64,000 bases of DNA from contig LNEO01000206.1 of assembly GCA_001465015.1 (NCBI GenBank), positions 1 to 64,000 of the forward strand, read 5' to 3'. The stretch comes from Deltaproteobacteria bacterium Ga0077539 (lineage in GTDB: Bacteria; Myxococcota_A; Polyangia; Polyangiales; Ga0077539). Below the pieces are notes generated by a model, which saw nothing but the letters and a program-made list of their open reading frames with translations, did not search any database and was not told the origin of the DNA. Shown here in pieces: positions 18,612-28,595 of this stretch (position 1 is the first letter of the stretch; each line of letters begins with the position of its first letter). The position numbers and the translations under genes are program-made.

Positions 18612-19448
18612 ATGTCCACGACGCTTCGTGCCCCCATCATCGACGCATGGATTCAGCATCCGACGCCTGCCTTTTTGAGAGAGCCGATGTTCGCGTCGCT
18701 CTTGCGTTGGATGGGCGTCGACGCGAGCTCGGTGCCCGAAGAGATCTCCTACGACTTCACGCTGGCGGCGATGGACGCGGCGGGCGTCGAGCGGTCGTTG
18801 GTCAGCGCGTGGTGGGGACCACGAGGACCTCTGTTGTCCAACGACGAGGTCGCCGCGCTGGTTCGGGCGCACCCCGAGCGGTTTACGGGCGTGGCGTCGG
18901 TCGACCTCTCGCGACCCATGGACGCGGTGCGCGAGCTGCGTCGAGCAGTGAAATCCCTGGGGCTGCGCGGCCTACGCATCCTGCCGTGGCTCTGGAACCT
19001 CCCGCCCAACGACCGTCGCTACTACCCGCTCTACGCCGAGTGCATCGAGCTCGGCGTTCCCTTTTGTTTGCAGGTCGGACACACCGGCCCGCTCTGCCCG
19101 TCGGAGCCTGGTCGGCCGATCCCGTACCTCGACGAGGTGGCGTTGGACTTTCCTGAGCTCGTCGTGGTGGCCGGCCACATCGGGTACCCGTGGCACAACG
19201 AGATGATCTCGCTCGCGACGAAGTATCCCAACGTCTACATCGACACGTCTGCGTACAAGCCGAGCCGCTACCCGCGCGAGCTCGTCGAGTACATGCGAGG
19301 CCGCGGCAGGAAGAAGGTGCTTTTTGGTAGTAATTTCCCGATGATTTCTCCGAGCGAGTGCCTCGACGGACTCGCCACGATCGGGCTCGACGACGACGCG
19401 CACGCGCGGTTCGTCGGGGGCAACGCTCGACGCGTCTTCGGGCTCTGA
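18612..19448 (+). CDS. Amidohydrolase (amidohydrolase_2/ACMSD-like) family protein
   Basis: 'IDAWIQH', 'FCLQVGHTGP', 'VVVAGHIGYPWHNE', 'KVLFGSNFPMIS', 'FVGGNARRVFGL'. Confidence 0.82.
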   Translation: MSTTLRAPIIDAWIQHPTPAFLREPMFASLLRWMGVDASSVPEEISYDFTLAAMDAAGVERSLVSAWWGPRGPLLSNDEVAALVRAHPERFTGVASVDLSRPMDAVRELRRAVKSLGLRGLRILPWLWNLPPNDRRYYPLYAECIELGVPFCLQVGHTGPLCPSEPGRPIPYLDEVALDFPELVVVAGHIGYPWHNEMISLATKYPNVYIDTSAYKPSRYPRELVEYMRGRGRKKVLFGSNFPMISPSECLDGLATIGLDDDAHARFVGGNARRVFGL

Positions 19449-19618
19449 ATCGTCGCCTTGCGTTGTCGCGCGGCGCTGCGATGACGTTCGTTCGAGATCT
19501 GCAGAGCGCGCTCGGGATACAATCTCGGTTCGTGATGCCAGTCACCGGCAGCGATCCCCGCTGGCTGCGCGCCGCCCTCGTCGCTCAGAGCCAACCCCCA
19601 AGCCCAGAGGCATCGACG

Positions 19619-20320
19619 ATGACGGTCCACGACGCCGTGGCGCGCGCTGCGCTCGATCGAGCCATCGACGAGCGACGCGAGGAGCGCGAGGCCCTCGTTC
19701 GCGATCACCTCGCGCGTCGCGGGATCGTCGACGAGGCGGTGCTCGCGGCGATGCGACGGGTTCCTCGGCACCGATTCGTGCCGGAGTTCGTGCGGCAATA
19801 CGCGTACGACGATCGTCCGTTGCCCATCGGCTCGGGCCAGACGATCAGCCAGCCGTACGTCGTCGCGATGATGACGCAGGCCGTTCTGCCCAGGCGCGCA
19901 GACCGCTGCCTCGAGATCGGAACGGGCAGCGGCTATCAAGCCGCCGTGCTCGCCGAGCTTTGCGCGTCGGTGTGGACGATCGAGTACCACGCGGACCTCG
20001 CGGCGTTCGCAGAGCGCAACCTGCGCTCGCTCGGATACTCGGTCTCGTTGCGCGCAGGAGACGGCTACCGAGGGTGGCCCGAAGCTGCTCCCTTCGACGT
20101 CATCGTCGTGACCGCGGCGCCCGAGCACGTCCCGCAGCCGTTGCTCGAACAGCTCGCGCCGGGAGGACGCCTCGTGATTCCCGTCGGCCCGCAGGAGTCG
20201 GTGCAGCAGCTCGAGCTGTGGACGCGCAGCGCGAATCGTGACGCGCGAGACGAATTCGAGCGGCGTACGTTGGGCGGCGTGGTGTTCGTTCCGTTTCTGG
20301 GCGACGGGGGTCGGCTGTAG
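19619..20320 (+). CDS. pcm: Protein-L-isoaspartate O-methyltransferase
   Basis: 'VPRHRFVPE', 'DRPLPIGSGQTISQPYVVAMMTQ', 'CLEIGTGSGYQAAVLAEL', 'QLAPGGRLVIPVG'; an upstream in-frame ATG at 19481 is also possible. Confidence 0.88.
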   Translation: MTVHDAVARAALDRAIDERREEREALVRDHLARRGIVDEAVLAAMRRVPRHRFVPEFVRQYAYDDRPLPIGSGQTISQPYVVAMMTQAVLPRRADRCLEIGTGSGYQAAVLAELCASVWTIEYHADLAAFAERNLRSLGYSVSLRAGDGYRGWPEAAPFDVIVVTAAPEHVPQPLLEQLAPGGRLVIPVGPQESVQQLELWTRSANRDARDEFERRTLGGVVFVPFLGDGGRL

Positions 20321-20428
20321 CGCGCAGTCCCACGTGGGCGGCAGCGCGGGTGGGGGCCGCCTCGCGGCGCTTTGTCGAAGGCGGTTTCGTCGCTCGCGTC
20401 GAAGGTTTGCTACACCTTCGACTCGGAG

Positions 20429-21037
20429 ATGGCGAAGAGCGATGTGGTTCTCGGGATCGACCCTGGCACGCACCACTGCGGCTATGGGCTCGTCGCGCGA
20501 CGAGGGACCCGCTTTGTGCACATCGCGCACGGCGTGATTCACGCCGTTGCGAAGGACCCGCTCTGGTCGCGGCTGCGCACCGTGGCCGACGGCGTGAAGG
20601 CTGTGCTCGAAGCGCACGCCCCGGCGAGCTGTGGCATCGAGCAGGCGTTTGTGCACATGGACCCCAAGGCCGCCCTCTTCATCGGTCACGCGCGCGGCGC
20701 GGTGATGGTCGAGTGCGTCCGCGCGAGCGTCGAGGTCGCCGAGTACCCCCCCACCGTGGTCAAGCGCGCGGTCGTCGGCACTGGACGCGCTGACAAATCG
20801 CAGGTCAACGCGATGATTCGCGTGCTGTTGGGCCTCGCTGATCCGCCGCCGCTCGACGCCAGCGACGCGCTCGCCATCGCGATCTGTCACGCCAGCGCGA
20901 CGACGTTCGAGGCTCAGCTCGCGCAGGCGACGGCGAAGAAAAACCCGCTTACGGCGCTGCCGCTTGCGCCTCCGGCGAAAAACGAAGCGACCGCCCTGTG
21001 GCTCGCGGCATCGAAGCGCGCAAGGAGCAAGCGATGA
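20429..21037 (+). CDS. ruvC: Crossover junction endodeoxyribonuclease RuvC
   Basis: 'VLGIDPGTHHCGYGLV', 'GIEQAFVHMDPKAALFIGHARGA', 'DASDALAIAICHA'. Confidence 0.85.
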   Translation: MAKSDVVLGIDPGTHHCGYGLVARRGTRFVHIAHGVIHAVAKDPLWSRLRTVADGVKAVLEAHAPASCGIEQAFVHMDPKAALFIGHARGAVMVECVRASVEVAEYPPTVVKRAVVGTGRADKSQVNAMIRVLLGLADPPPLDASDALAIAICHASATTFEAQLAQATAKKNPLTALPLAPPAKNEATALWLAASKRARSKR

Positions 21038-22851
21038 TCACTCGGACGGCGAACGGACACGGGACGAGAGCGCGCGGCGAGGCGACCGGGCGAGCGGCGC
21101 TGGTCGCGCTGATCGGCGCGGTCGCGGCGCTGGGTGGAGGATGCTCGAACCCGCCCACACAATCAAGTGACGCGGCGAATGACGGGTCCAACGACGTGAC
21201 GGCCGACGCGCCGGCCGCGGCGGACGCGAGCGAGGGCGGCTCGGGCGAGGACAGCGCCACCGACGCGGGCCCGTCGATGACCAACATCAACGTCGCGCCC
21301 GGCGCCAACCCTCGGACGATCGAAGAGGGCGTCGTTCGCGAGGTCGTTCGCGTGGCCGTCCCTGCTCCTGCTGCGAACATGGCACCGGGCCGCGCGGCGA
21401 CGCCGACGCCCGCGGATCTCAACTTCGTACAGGTGCTGCAGTATCGCTCCGCTGGCACGGCGCCGGGGACGGCGCGGGCGGTGATCGTGGCGGTGCCTGG
21501 ATTTCTCGGCGGCGCCGGCTCGTTCGACGGCCTCGCGCGAGCGCTGGTGAAGCGCGCTGCGCGCGAAGGCCAGCGCGTCGAAGTGTGGGCGATCGATCGA
21601 CGGTCGAACCTGCTCGAAGACCTCCGCGGCATGGACGCCGCTGACGCGATGAACGACCCCGAGCTCGCCCGCGCGTACTACGTCTCGCGTTCGATCTCGG
21701 TCAACGGGCAGCGCTTCGGCGGGTATCTCGCGCCGAACGCCGAGTCGATCGCATACATGTCCGAGTGGGGATTGCCGACGCTGGTCAATGACATTCGCGT
21801 CGTGATCGAGCGCGCGAGCATGGGCCGAGCGCGGGTCGTTCTCGCGGGGCACTCGCTCGGAGCGAGCATCGCCGAGGCGTACGCGGCCTGGCGGTTCAAC
21901 GACGACGTGCGCGGGTTCGACACGATCGCGGGGCTCGCGATCATCGACGGCGTCGCCGGGGGCGCGAGCCTCACCGAGCAGCAGTACTACATGGGCGGAA
22001 CGCCGGCGCCCGGCGGCCTCGGCGTGTCGCAGGGCGTGACCGCGCTGCGCGCTGGCGGGCCGTACTACTTCGCGCTGCCGCTGCTCGGCGTGCAGGCGGT
22101 GGTGATCGCTGAAATCGTCGCCCGTCGCGTGCTCGTCGCGCCGGACGCGGTCGTCAGCGACGTTCGCCGTGACGAGCTGTTTCGCACGCTGCTCAACGTC
22201 GACCGACTCCCTCCGATGAGCAACGCGGCGGCGTTTGGCTTCGCGTTCGACGGCGACTCCTGCGCGCTGTCGTTCGCCGCGATGAACGTCGGGACGCCGA
22301 TCGGTCCTACGCGACGCGCCATGAGCTTGCTCGGCCCGATGATCACCGTTCCGTCGGACCCGATGATGACCTACCGCTGGACCGACGCGCCGATGAGCTC
22401 GCCCGCGGAGGTGACGCCTCTTCGGTCCGCAGCGCTCGGCTGGGCGGCGACGCCGAGCAACTTCGCGGAGTGGTACTTTCCTGCGCGGCTTCCGCTCGAC
22501 GTCTCGGCGTTGGGCGAGATGCGGATCGCAGAGGGGTCCTTCGCGTTTCGCGAGGGAATTCGCGCGACGCTCGGAGGTCAGGTCGACGTTCCAGTGCTCG
22601 CGATCGGATCGGGCCTCGTCACGAGCCGCGCTCGCTTCGACGCGATGGTCTCGCGGCTCTCGCCGACGGTCGGGGACGGGCGGCCCAACGCCGGAGCGAC
22701 GCGGATGGACGAGCGAGGATTTCGTGTGCTGATGTTGCCAACGCAGACGCACATCGACCCGATCATGGCGCCCGAGTCGACGATGCCAGGCAACCCGGTC
22801 CCGCAGGCGCTCTTCGAGTTTGCGCGGGACAACACCGCGCCGCGGATTTGA
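21034..22851 (+). CDS. Lipoprotein with alpha/beta hydrolase domain
   Basis: 'GAVAALGGGCSN' lipobox, D/A/G-rich linker, 'VIVAVPGFLGGAGSFDGLARAL', 'VVLAGHSLGASIAEAYA'. Confidence 0.75.
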   Translation: MITRTANGHGTRARGEATGRAALVALIGAVAALGGGCSNPPTQSSDAANDGSNDVTADAPAAADASEGGSGEDSATDAGPSMTNINVAPGANPRTIEEGVVREVVRVAVPAPAANMAPGRAATPTPADLNFVQVLQYRSAGTAPGTARAVIVAVPGFLGGAGSFDGLARALVKRAAREGQRVEVWAIDRRSNLLEDLRGMDAADAMNDPELARAYYVSRSISVNGQRFGGYLAPNAESIAYMSEWGLPTLVNDIRVVIERASMGRARVVLAGHSLGASIAEAYAAWRFNDDVRGFDTIAGLAIIDGVAGGASLTEQQYYMGGTPAPGGLGVSQGVTALRAGGPYYFALPLLGVQAVVIAEIVARRVLVAPDAVVSDVRRDELFRTLLNVDRLPPMSNAAAFGFAFDGDSCALSFAAMNVGTPIGPTRRAMSLLGPMITVPSDPMMTYRWTDAPMSSPAEVTPLRSAALGWAATPSNFAEWYFPARLPLDVSALGEMRIAEGSFAFREGIRATLGGQVDVPVLAIGSGLVTSRARFDAMVSRLSPTVGDGRPNAGATRMDERGFRVLMLPTQTHIDPIMAPESTMPGNPVPQALFEFARDNTAPRI

Positions 22852-23936
22852 TGGGTCGCTCGCGCTCCGAGGCGACTCGAGCCTCCGCGACGCTCTCCGC
22901 CGCGGTCTTCGCGGTCTTCGCGAGCGCTGGGTGCTACGAGCTGCGGCAAGCGGGAGGGCAGCTCGACATGTTCGTGCGGCGACGGGCGCTCTCGTCGCTC
23001 GTCGACGACCCGTCGCTCACCGCCGAGCAGCGCGATCGGCTGCGGGTCGTGTGGTACGCGCGGGACTTTGCGCTGCGCGAGCTCGGGCTGTCGGCGAGCG
23101 AGAGCTACACGTCCGTCGTGATGCTCTCGCGACCGGCGGTGAGCTACGTCGTGGCCGCGTCGCCGCCCGATCGGATCCAGTCGTATCGGTGGTGCTTTCC
23201 CTTCGCGGGGTGCCTCCCGTACATCGGCTACTTCGATCGCAGGGACGCCGTGCGCGAGCGCGATCGGCTTCGGAGAAGCGGATACGACACGTACCTTCGC
23301 GGCGTGGACGCATACAGCCTGGGCGGCTGGTTTCCGGACCCTGTGTACTCGCCGATGCTCGAGCGGTCGCGCGGCGGCGTGGCCAACACGGTGATCCACG
23401 AGCTCACGCACGGAACGCTGTTCGTCGCCTCGGAGGCTCGCTTCAACGAGAGCCTCGCGACGTACGTCGGCGATCGAGGCGCTCTATTGTTTCTCGCGCA
23501 GCGATACGGTGAGCGCTCGAGCACGTACCGAGAGGCGCTCGCGCTCGAGCGGGACGCCGAGCGGTGGGAGGGCTTTCTGCGCGCGCTGGCAGCGCGGCTG
23601 CAGCGCGTATACGCGAGCGGCGCGAGCCGCGAAGAGAAGCTGCGTCAGAAGGAGTCGATCCTCCGCGAGGCGCGCGAGGCGTTCGAGCGGCTCCCGTTCG
23701 AGACGCGGCAGTATCGCGTGCGCGCGGGCAGGCTCGAGATGAACAACGCGGTGCTCTCGAACTTCGTGACGTACTACGGCGATCAGGCGTTGATCGACGA
23801 GGCGTTTACCGCGTTTGGCGGCTCTCTTCGGGACTTCATTCAGTTCTTGAAGCGAGAGGTCGCGCCGCAGCGAAGGCCGTCGCAGTGGCTCGCAGAGTGG
23901 ACGAGCGCGAGGCGGCGTCGAGGGGCAGCGCGATGA
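22851..23936 (+). CDS. Putative aminopeptidase (PF10023-like), lipoprotein
   Basis: 'ASAGCYELRQAGGQLDMFVRRR' and HExxH-type 'VIHELTHGTLFV...FNESLATYVGDRG'. Confidence 0.8.
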   Translation: MGRSRSEATRASATLSAAVFAVFASAGCYELRQAGGQLDMFVRRRALSSLVDDPSLTAEQRDRLRVVWYARDFALRELGLSASESYTSVVMLSRPAVSYVVAASPPDRIQSYRWCFPFAGCLPYIGYFDRRDAVRERDRLRRSGYDTYLRGVDAYSLGGWFPDPVYSPMLERSRGGVANTVIHELTHGTLFVASEARFNESLATYVGDRGALLFLAQRYGERSSTYREALALERDAERWEGFLRALAARLQRVYASGASREEKLRQKESILREAREAFERLPFETRQYRVRAGRLEMNNAVLSNFVTYYGDQALIDEAFTAFGGSLRDFIQFLKREVAPQRRPSQWLAEWTSARRRRGAAR

Positions 23937-25888
23937 GAGAGTCATCCGACGCGCTCGCGACGCTGGAGCGGCTCGAGCGCGCGGGCGACAAGCCGCTCGA
24001 CGCCACGGGGCTCGCAGACGCGCTCGCGCTGAGGGACCCGGCGCTCTCTCGCGCGCTCGTGCGGGCGTGCGCGCAGGACGGCGCCCGCGCGGCGCGTCCG
24101 TCCGCGGTTCGCGCGAGGATCCGCGCGCTCGACGCCGGCACGAGCGATGGGCGGCTCGATTTCGTGTTCACTTTGTTCGACCGCGACGGCGGCGGAACGA
24201 TTTCTCCCGAGGAGTTCTCGGCGATGATCGAGGGGGCCCTCGCGGGCTCGCGCCTCGTCGTCGCGCGCGGCTGGCTCGACGCGATGACCAGGGCTGTCTT
24301 CGCGAGCGCCGACACCAACGACGATCGAGTGCTCTCGCTCGAGGAGTTTCGGCGCTTCGTCGCGTCCGACGCCGGGCTCTCGCGGCTGCTCTCGCAGCCC
24401 ATCTCCTCGATGCTCTCTGCGCGGCGGCGGGAGAAGCGCGACGTCGCGCGAAGTCCCCTTCGCGAGCGGGCCGCGCAGTGGGCGTACGAGCAGGGCGCTG
24501 GCGGCGTGGCGGCGGTGCTCGCGTACGGGCTCGTCACGGCCTTTGCCTTCGCGCTCGCGGCGCTCGAGTATCGCGCCCGCGGCGCGAACACGTGGGTTCA
24601 GCTCGCGCGCGGCTGCGGCCGCGTCATCGACGTGCACCTCGTGCTGGTGCTGCTCTTTGTCGCGCGGCGCACGCTCACGGCGCTGCGACGCACGTGGCTC
24701 GGCGCGAAGATCCCCGTGGACGACGCGATCGCAGCGCACCGCGCGGTGGCGTGGACCATGCTGGTGTTCTCGCTCGGGCACGCCGCGGCGCACTGCGCGA
24801 ACTACGCTTCGCGCGGCGCGCTCGGGACCGTGTGGTTCGCGAGCGTCGCGGCGGCGACGGGGCTGGCGCTGCTCGCGGTGTTCTTCGTGATGGCGTTCTT
24901 CGCCCGCGCGAGCGTGCGTCGCTCGGGCAACTTCGAGCGCTTCGCGCGGGCGCACAAGCTCGCGTACGTGTTCTACGGGCTGTGCCTCGTCCATTCGCCC
25001 AACGTGTGGAAGTACATCGTTCCTGTCTTGATTTTGTGGGCTATCGAGCGCTTGTGGCGCGCGCGCGGGGTCGTCCGGACGCGCGCCCTGTGGATCGAGC
25101 CGCTTCCGTCGGGCGTCACGCGGCTCGAGGTCGAGGCCCCGCCCGGCTGGAAGCACCGCGCTGGCGACTACGTCTTCTTGAAGATCGCGTCGCTCGCGAA
25201 GGGCGAGTGGCATCCGTTTACGATCTCGAGCGCGCCCGAGACCAAGGGGGTCTTCACGGTGCACGTGCGCACCGCGGGAAACTGGACCTCGGCGCTCCAC
25301 AGTCTCGCGCGAAGCCGCGCGTCGGGGGCCGCGCCTGCGCAGTTCTCCCTCGAGGTGGACGGCCCGTTCGGCGCGCCGACGTCCGAGCTGTTCGACGCGA
25401 AGGTCCCCGTGTTGATCGGCGCGGGCATCGGCGTCACGCCGTTCGCCGCAGTCCTCGAGAGCCTGCGGCTGCGCGCGAAGAAGGGCCTCGCGTCGCCGGA
25501 TCGAGTCTATTTCTTCTGGGTGCTTCGAGAGCAGGAGTCGTTCGAGTGGTTCGCCGAACGGCTGTGCGCGATCGAGGCCGAGGACCAAGAGGCGCGTCGC
25601 TTCGTGCTGAAAGTGTTCGTCACTGGCGCCAACGTGACCGATGGCTCGGGCCCGTGGCTCGACGCTGCGCTCGCCACGCTGCACGCAAAGGTCGGCCGCG
25701 ATCCGCTCACGGGGCTATCTCGTCGCACGGGGCTCGGCTCGCCGGACTGGAAGCGAGAGCTGTCAGCGATCGCAGAGGAGCACCTGCAGGACGTCAGGGT
25801 GTTCTTCTGCGGCCCCGAGGGTTTGGGAGAGACGCTGAGCAAGACCTGCGCGGAGTCCGGGATCCGCTTCTGCCAAGAGCATTTTTGA
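23933..25888 (+). CDS. EF-hand NADPH oxidase (NOX5/Rboh-like)
   Basis: EF-hands 'FDRDGGGTISPEEF' and 'ADTNDDRVLSLEEF'; bis-heme His pairs spaced 14 ('HRAVAWTMLVFSLGH') and 13 ('HKLAYVFYGLCLVH'); FAD 'HPFTISSAPE'; NADPH 'IGAGIGVTPFAAVLESL'; C-term 'VFFCGPEGLGETLSKTC'. Confidence 0.9.
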   Translation: MRESSDALATLERLERAGDKPLDATGLADALALRDPALSRALVRACAQDGARAARPSAVRARIRALDAGTSDGRLDFVFTLFDRDGGGTISPEEFSAMIEGALAGSRLVVARGWLDAMTRAVFASADTNDDRVLSLEEFRRFVASDAGLSRLLSQPISSMLSARRREKRDVARSPLRERAAQWAYEQGAGGVAAVLAYGLVTAFAFALAALEYRARGANTWVQLARGCGRVIDVHLVLVLLFVARRTLTALRRTWLGAKIPVDDAIAAHRAVAWTMLVFSLGHAAAHCANYASRGALGTVWFASVAAATGLALLAVFFVMAFFARASVRRSGNFERFARAHKLAYVFYGLCLVHSPNVWKYIVPVLILWAIERLWRARGVVRTRALWIEPLPSGVTRLEVEAPPGWKHRAGDYVFLKIASLAKGEWHPFTISSAPETKGVFTVHVRTAGNWTSALHSLARSRASGAAPAQFSLEVDGPFGAPTSELFDAKVPVLIGAGIGVTPFAAVLESLRLRAKKGLASPDRVYFFWVLREQESFEWFAERLCAIEAEDQEARRFVLKVFVTGANVTDGSGPWLDAALATLHAKVGRDPLTGLSRRTGLGSPDWKRELSAIAEEHLQDVRVFFCGPEGLGETLSKTCAESGIRFCQEHF

Positions 25889-26026
25889 CGGTCGCCACGC
25901 TCGGTACGCTTTCGGCCTGGTCGAAGTTGTGTACGATCTCGCTGAAGGGCGCGCGGCGGCGCGAGCGTAGCTTTCTGACCGCGATGCGACGTCGCGGCTG
26001 ACGACGACCGGCACTGAAGAACACGA

Positions 26027-26065
26027 GCGTAGACCACTGCCTTGCAGGCCCCTCGTGGTCTACGC
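26027..26065. terminator. Hairpin downstream of the NOX gene (perfect 11-bp stem, 17-nt loop)
   Basis: GCGTAGACCAC (26027-26037) / GTGGTCTACGC (26055-26065); no T-tract, so terminator role uncertain. Confidence 0.4.
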
Positions 26066-26252
26066 CCGTATGACGAGCGAGTACACGACCTCCGCGCGCC
26101 CCTTCGTGACGAAGAGTTCGAGCACACGAATTCATCGGTGGGGAGCTTCACCGAAGGCTGAGCGCGAGCAGCAGGCGAGCCGTCTGGGATAATCGCTGGC
26201 AAAATGCCATCGGAAACGGCCGAGAGTCTGTGTACCCTCGTGCGCCGCAGCG

Positions 26253-28583
26253 ATGAAGCAACGCACGTGGATCACGGCCGTTCTCTGTGTGGCCCTCGCA
26301 GGGGCCGGGGGGGCGTGTCGCCGCGGCCCGGACGCCGCGCAGTTCTCGGCGATCTCGCGAGGCCGTCGGGCGATCAAGCTCTTTACCGACAGCGACACGG
26401 TGACGAGCGCCGCCGCGGGGTCGGTCGAGCTGTACGTCGGGACGCTGCGGGGCGTCCTGCGATTTCCCTTGGACGGTCGCGGTGAAGCGCAGCGCAACAC
26501 CGTCGCCAACGGGTTGCCGGACGACAGGGTGTACGCGACGGCGGTGTCTCCCGACGGCGTTCCGTTCGTCGCGACCGCGCAGGGCGTGGCGAGGTTGACC
26601 GGCGACCGATGGGAGCGAACGTCGGGGCCGCAGCCGGACGTCGGGCGCGTGTCCGCGATGGTCGCCCTCCCGCGCGGAATGCTCGTGCTCGGAGGAACGC
26701 ACGGCCTCGCGGAGTACCGCGACGGCGGGTGGGCGTACCTCACCACGCAGCACCAGATCACCAACCTCGCGGCGGACGACGAGCGCGTGATCGTGAGCAC
26801 CGCGCAGAGCGGCATGTTCGTGCTCGAGCGCGATCACCTCACGGGCGAAGAGCACCTTCCGAGCGGGGGATTTCCCGCGCCGTTCGCGCGCTCGATCGTG
26901 CACGTCGGAGAGGGAAAACTCTGGGCCCTCGCGCAGGACGTCGGCGGCTCGCGCCTCGCGTACTGGGACGGGCACCGTTGGTTTTCGTACACGCACAAGC
27001 GGCTGCGCAACGCGTGGCTCGCGGTGGCGCCGTCCCGCGACGGCCGCGGAGCGTCGCTGCTCTTGCAGGGGCGCTGGTTCGACATCATGGCCCGCGACGG
27101 TCGCGACGAGGGATCGCTCGACCTGCTCGCCGCGAGCGACCCCGACACCCAGCGGCGGCTGTCTTTGCGCGCGCTCCCGGTCCCGCCCGGAACGGTTCCC
27201 GGCGCCAGCGCGGGCGCCGGCGGGGGAGCGCCGAGCGCAGGGGCAGCCCCGAGCTCGGGCGGCGCGGACATGTCCTTCAGCTCGGAGGAGACCAACGCCG
27301 CGAGCACACAGATTCAACGGGTGCGCGCGGTGGACGTCCCTGCCCCCATGACGCCGGTCGAGGCGCCGGCAACGCCGCCCACGAATTCAAATGGCGAGCG
27401 AATCAACGGTCCCACATTCTCGCTCGTGCCGGCGAACGTCGCGGTGCCCGACGACATGGTGGGGCTCTTCGTCGACGGCGCGCGGGTGTTCGCGGCGCGC
27501 GAGGGCAAAGGGGTCGTGCGCCTCACCGGCGGCGACGCGATGGACTTCAGGCTCCGTGACCTCGTAAACTTTCCGCGCGGCCTTCAATTCGCGGCGGAGG
27601 GTCAGGGCCGCACGTGGTTTCTCGCACCGGAAGGCGTCTTGGTCGGCTACGACGGCCGACGGTGGACGCGCAAAGCGTTTCGCGAATTGATCTCGGTCGA
27701 GGACGAAGAGCCGAGGGACGTGCAAGCGCTCACCGAGAGCGCTCCGCTCGCGCTCTACGCGCGCGGACAGGTGAGCGCGATCGTGGCGCGCTCGGGCGCG
27801 GACAAGCTGGTGGTGTTTCGCTGGTCCGAAGGGGCGTTTCGTCCCGTCGCGACGCGACGCATTCGCGTCCCGCGCGGCGCGAGCATCGACGCCAACTGGC
27901 TCGCGGTCGACGGGCAGAGCCGCTATTGGGTGGGGCTCGTCGTGCAGCAAAACGGCGGCAACCGCGCGCGCGGCGCGGTGCTCATCGACGGCAATCTCCC
28001 GCGCGTCGCAGAGTTCTACTCCGGCGCTCGTCCGCGGCGGGGCAGCGCCTCCGTCGCGTGCCCGGACAACCTCGGGACGATCGAGTTCGACACCGCAGGC
28101 GCCGCGTGGTTTTCGGGCGTCGAGGGCGCGGTGCAGATCACCGCGTCCGAGGCGCGGCGGGCTGCGACCGTACGCACGTTTCGAGAGCCGCAGGGGCTGC
28201 GGGGAGACCTCGTCAACGACCTCGTGCGCGGACCGCAGGGGTATCTCTATGTCTCGACGCCCGAGGGCTTCGGACGATGGGACGGACGCGCGTGGGACTT
28301 CGCCGTCACGGGAGCGAGCTCCCTCACGCCCGCCGTAGCGATGGCTGGGGACTCGGGAGCGGTGTACGGCGTGGGTCCGCGCGGAGCGTGGGTGTTCGAC
28401 GACAGCGGCGGCCGGCGGCTCGAAGACATCGACCGCGCTGGCGCGGGCGCGCTGCGAGACATTGCCGTGGACCCCTCGGGGCGCGTGTGGATCCTGGGCG
28501 AGACGGGGCTCTTGCAGTTCGATCCTGCGGCGCAGCAGAGCAACGGCGGGGAAGGCGCAGGCGGAGAAGAGCAGCCGCTCTGA
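26253..28583 (+). CDS. Beta-propeller lipoprotein (two-component-regulator-propeller-like)
   Basis: 'AGAGGAC' lipobox; repeats 'GLPDDRVYATAVSPDGVPFVATAQGVARLTGDRW', 'DLVRGPQGYLYVSTPEGFGRWDG'. Confidence 0.7.
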   Translation: MKQRTWITAVLCVALAGAGGACRRGPDAAQFSAISRGRRAIKLFTDSDTVTSAAAGSVELYVGTLRGVLRFPLDGRGEAQRNTVANGLPDDRVYATAVSPDGVPFVATAQGVARLTGDRWERTSGPQPDVGRVSAMVALPRGMLVLGGTHGLAEYRDGGWAYLTTQHQITNLAADDERVIVSTAQSGMFVLERDHLTGEEHLPSGGFPAPFARSIVHVGEGKLWALAQDVGGSRLAYWDGHRWFSYTHKRLRNAWLAVAPSRDGRGASLLLQGRWFDIMARDGRDEGSLDLLAASDPDTQRRLSLRALPVPPGTVPGASAGAGGGAPSAGAAPSSGGADMSFSSEETNAASTQIQRVRAVDVPAPMTPVEAPATPPTNSNGERINGPTFSLVPANVAVPDDMVGLFVDGARVFAAREGKGVVRLTGGDAMDFRLRDLVNFPRGLQFAAEGQGRTWFLAPEGVLVGYDGRRWTRKAFRELISVEDEEPRDVQALTESAPLALYARGQVSAIVARSGADKLVVFRWSEGAFRPVATRRIRVPRGASIDANWLAVDGQSRYWVGLVVQQNGGNRARGAVLIDGNLPRVAEFYSGARPRRGSASVACPDNLGTIEFDTAGAAWFSGVEGAVQITASEARRAATVRTFREPQGLRGDLVNDLVRGPQGYLYVSTPEGFGRWDGRAWDFAVTGASSLTPAVAMAGDSGAVYGVGPRGAWVFDDSGGRRLEDIDRAGAGALRDIAVDPSGRVWILGETGLLQFDPAAQQSNGGEGAGGEEQPL

Positions 28584-28595
28584 GAGCTTTGCGCC

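Noticed and set aside
19268-20890. 540-aa minus-strand ORF over amidohydrolase/pcm/ruvC
   Set aside because: Shadow ORF; plus-strand genes have strong family motifs
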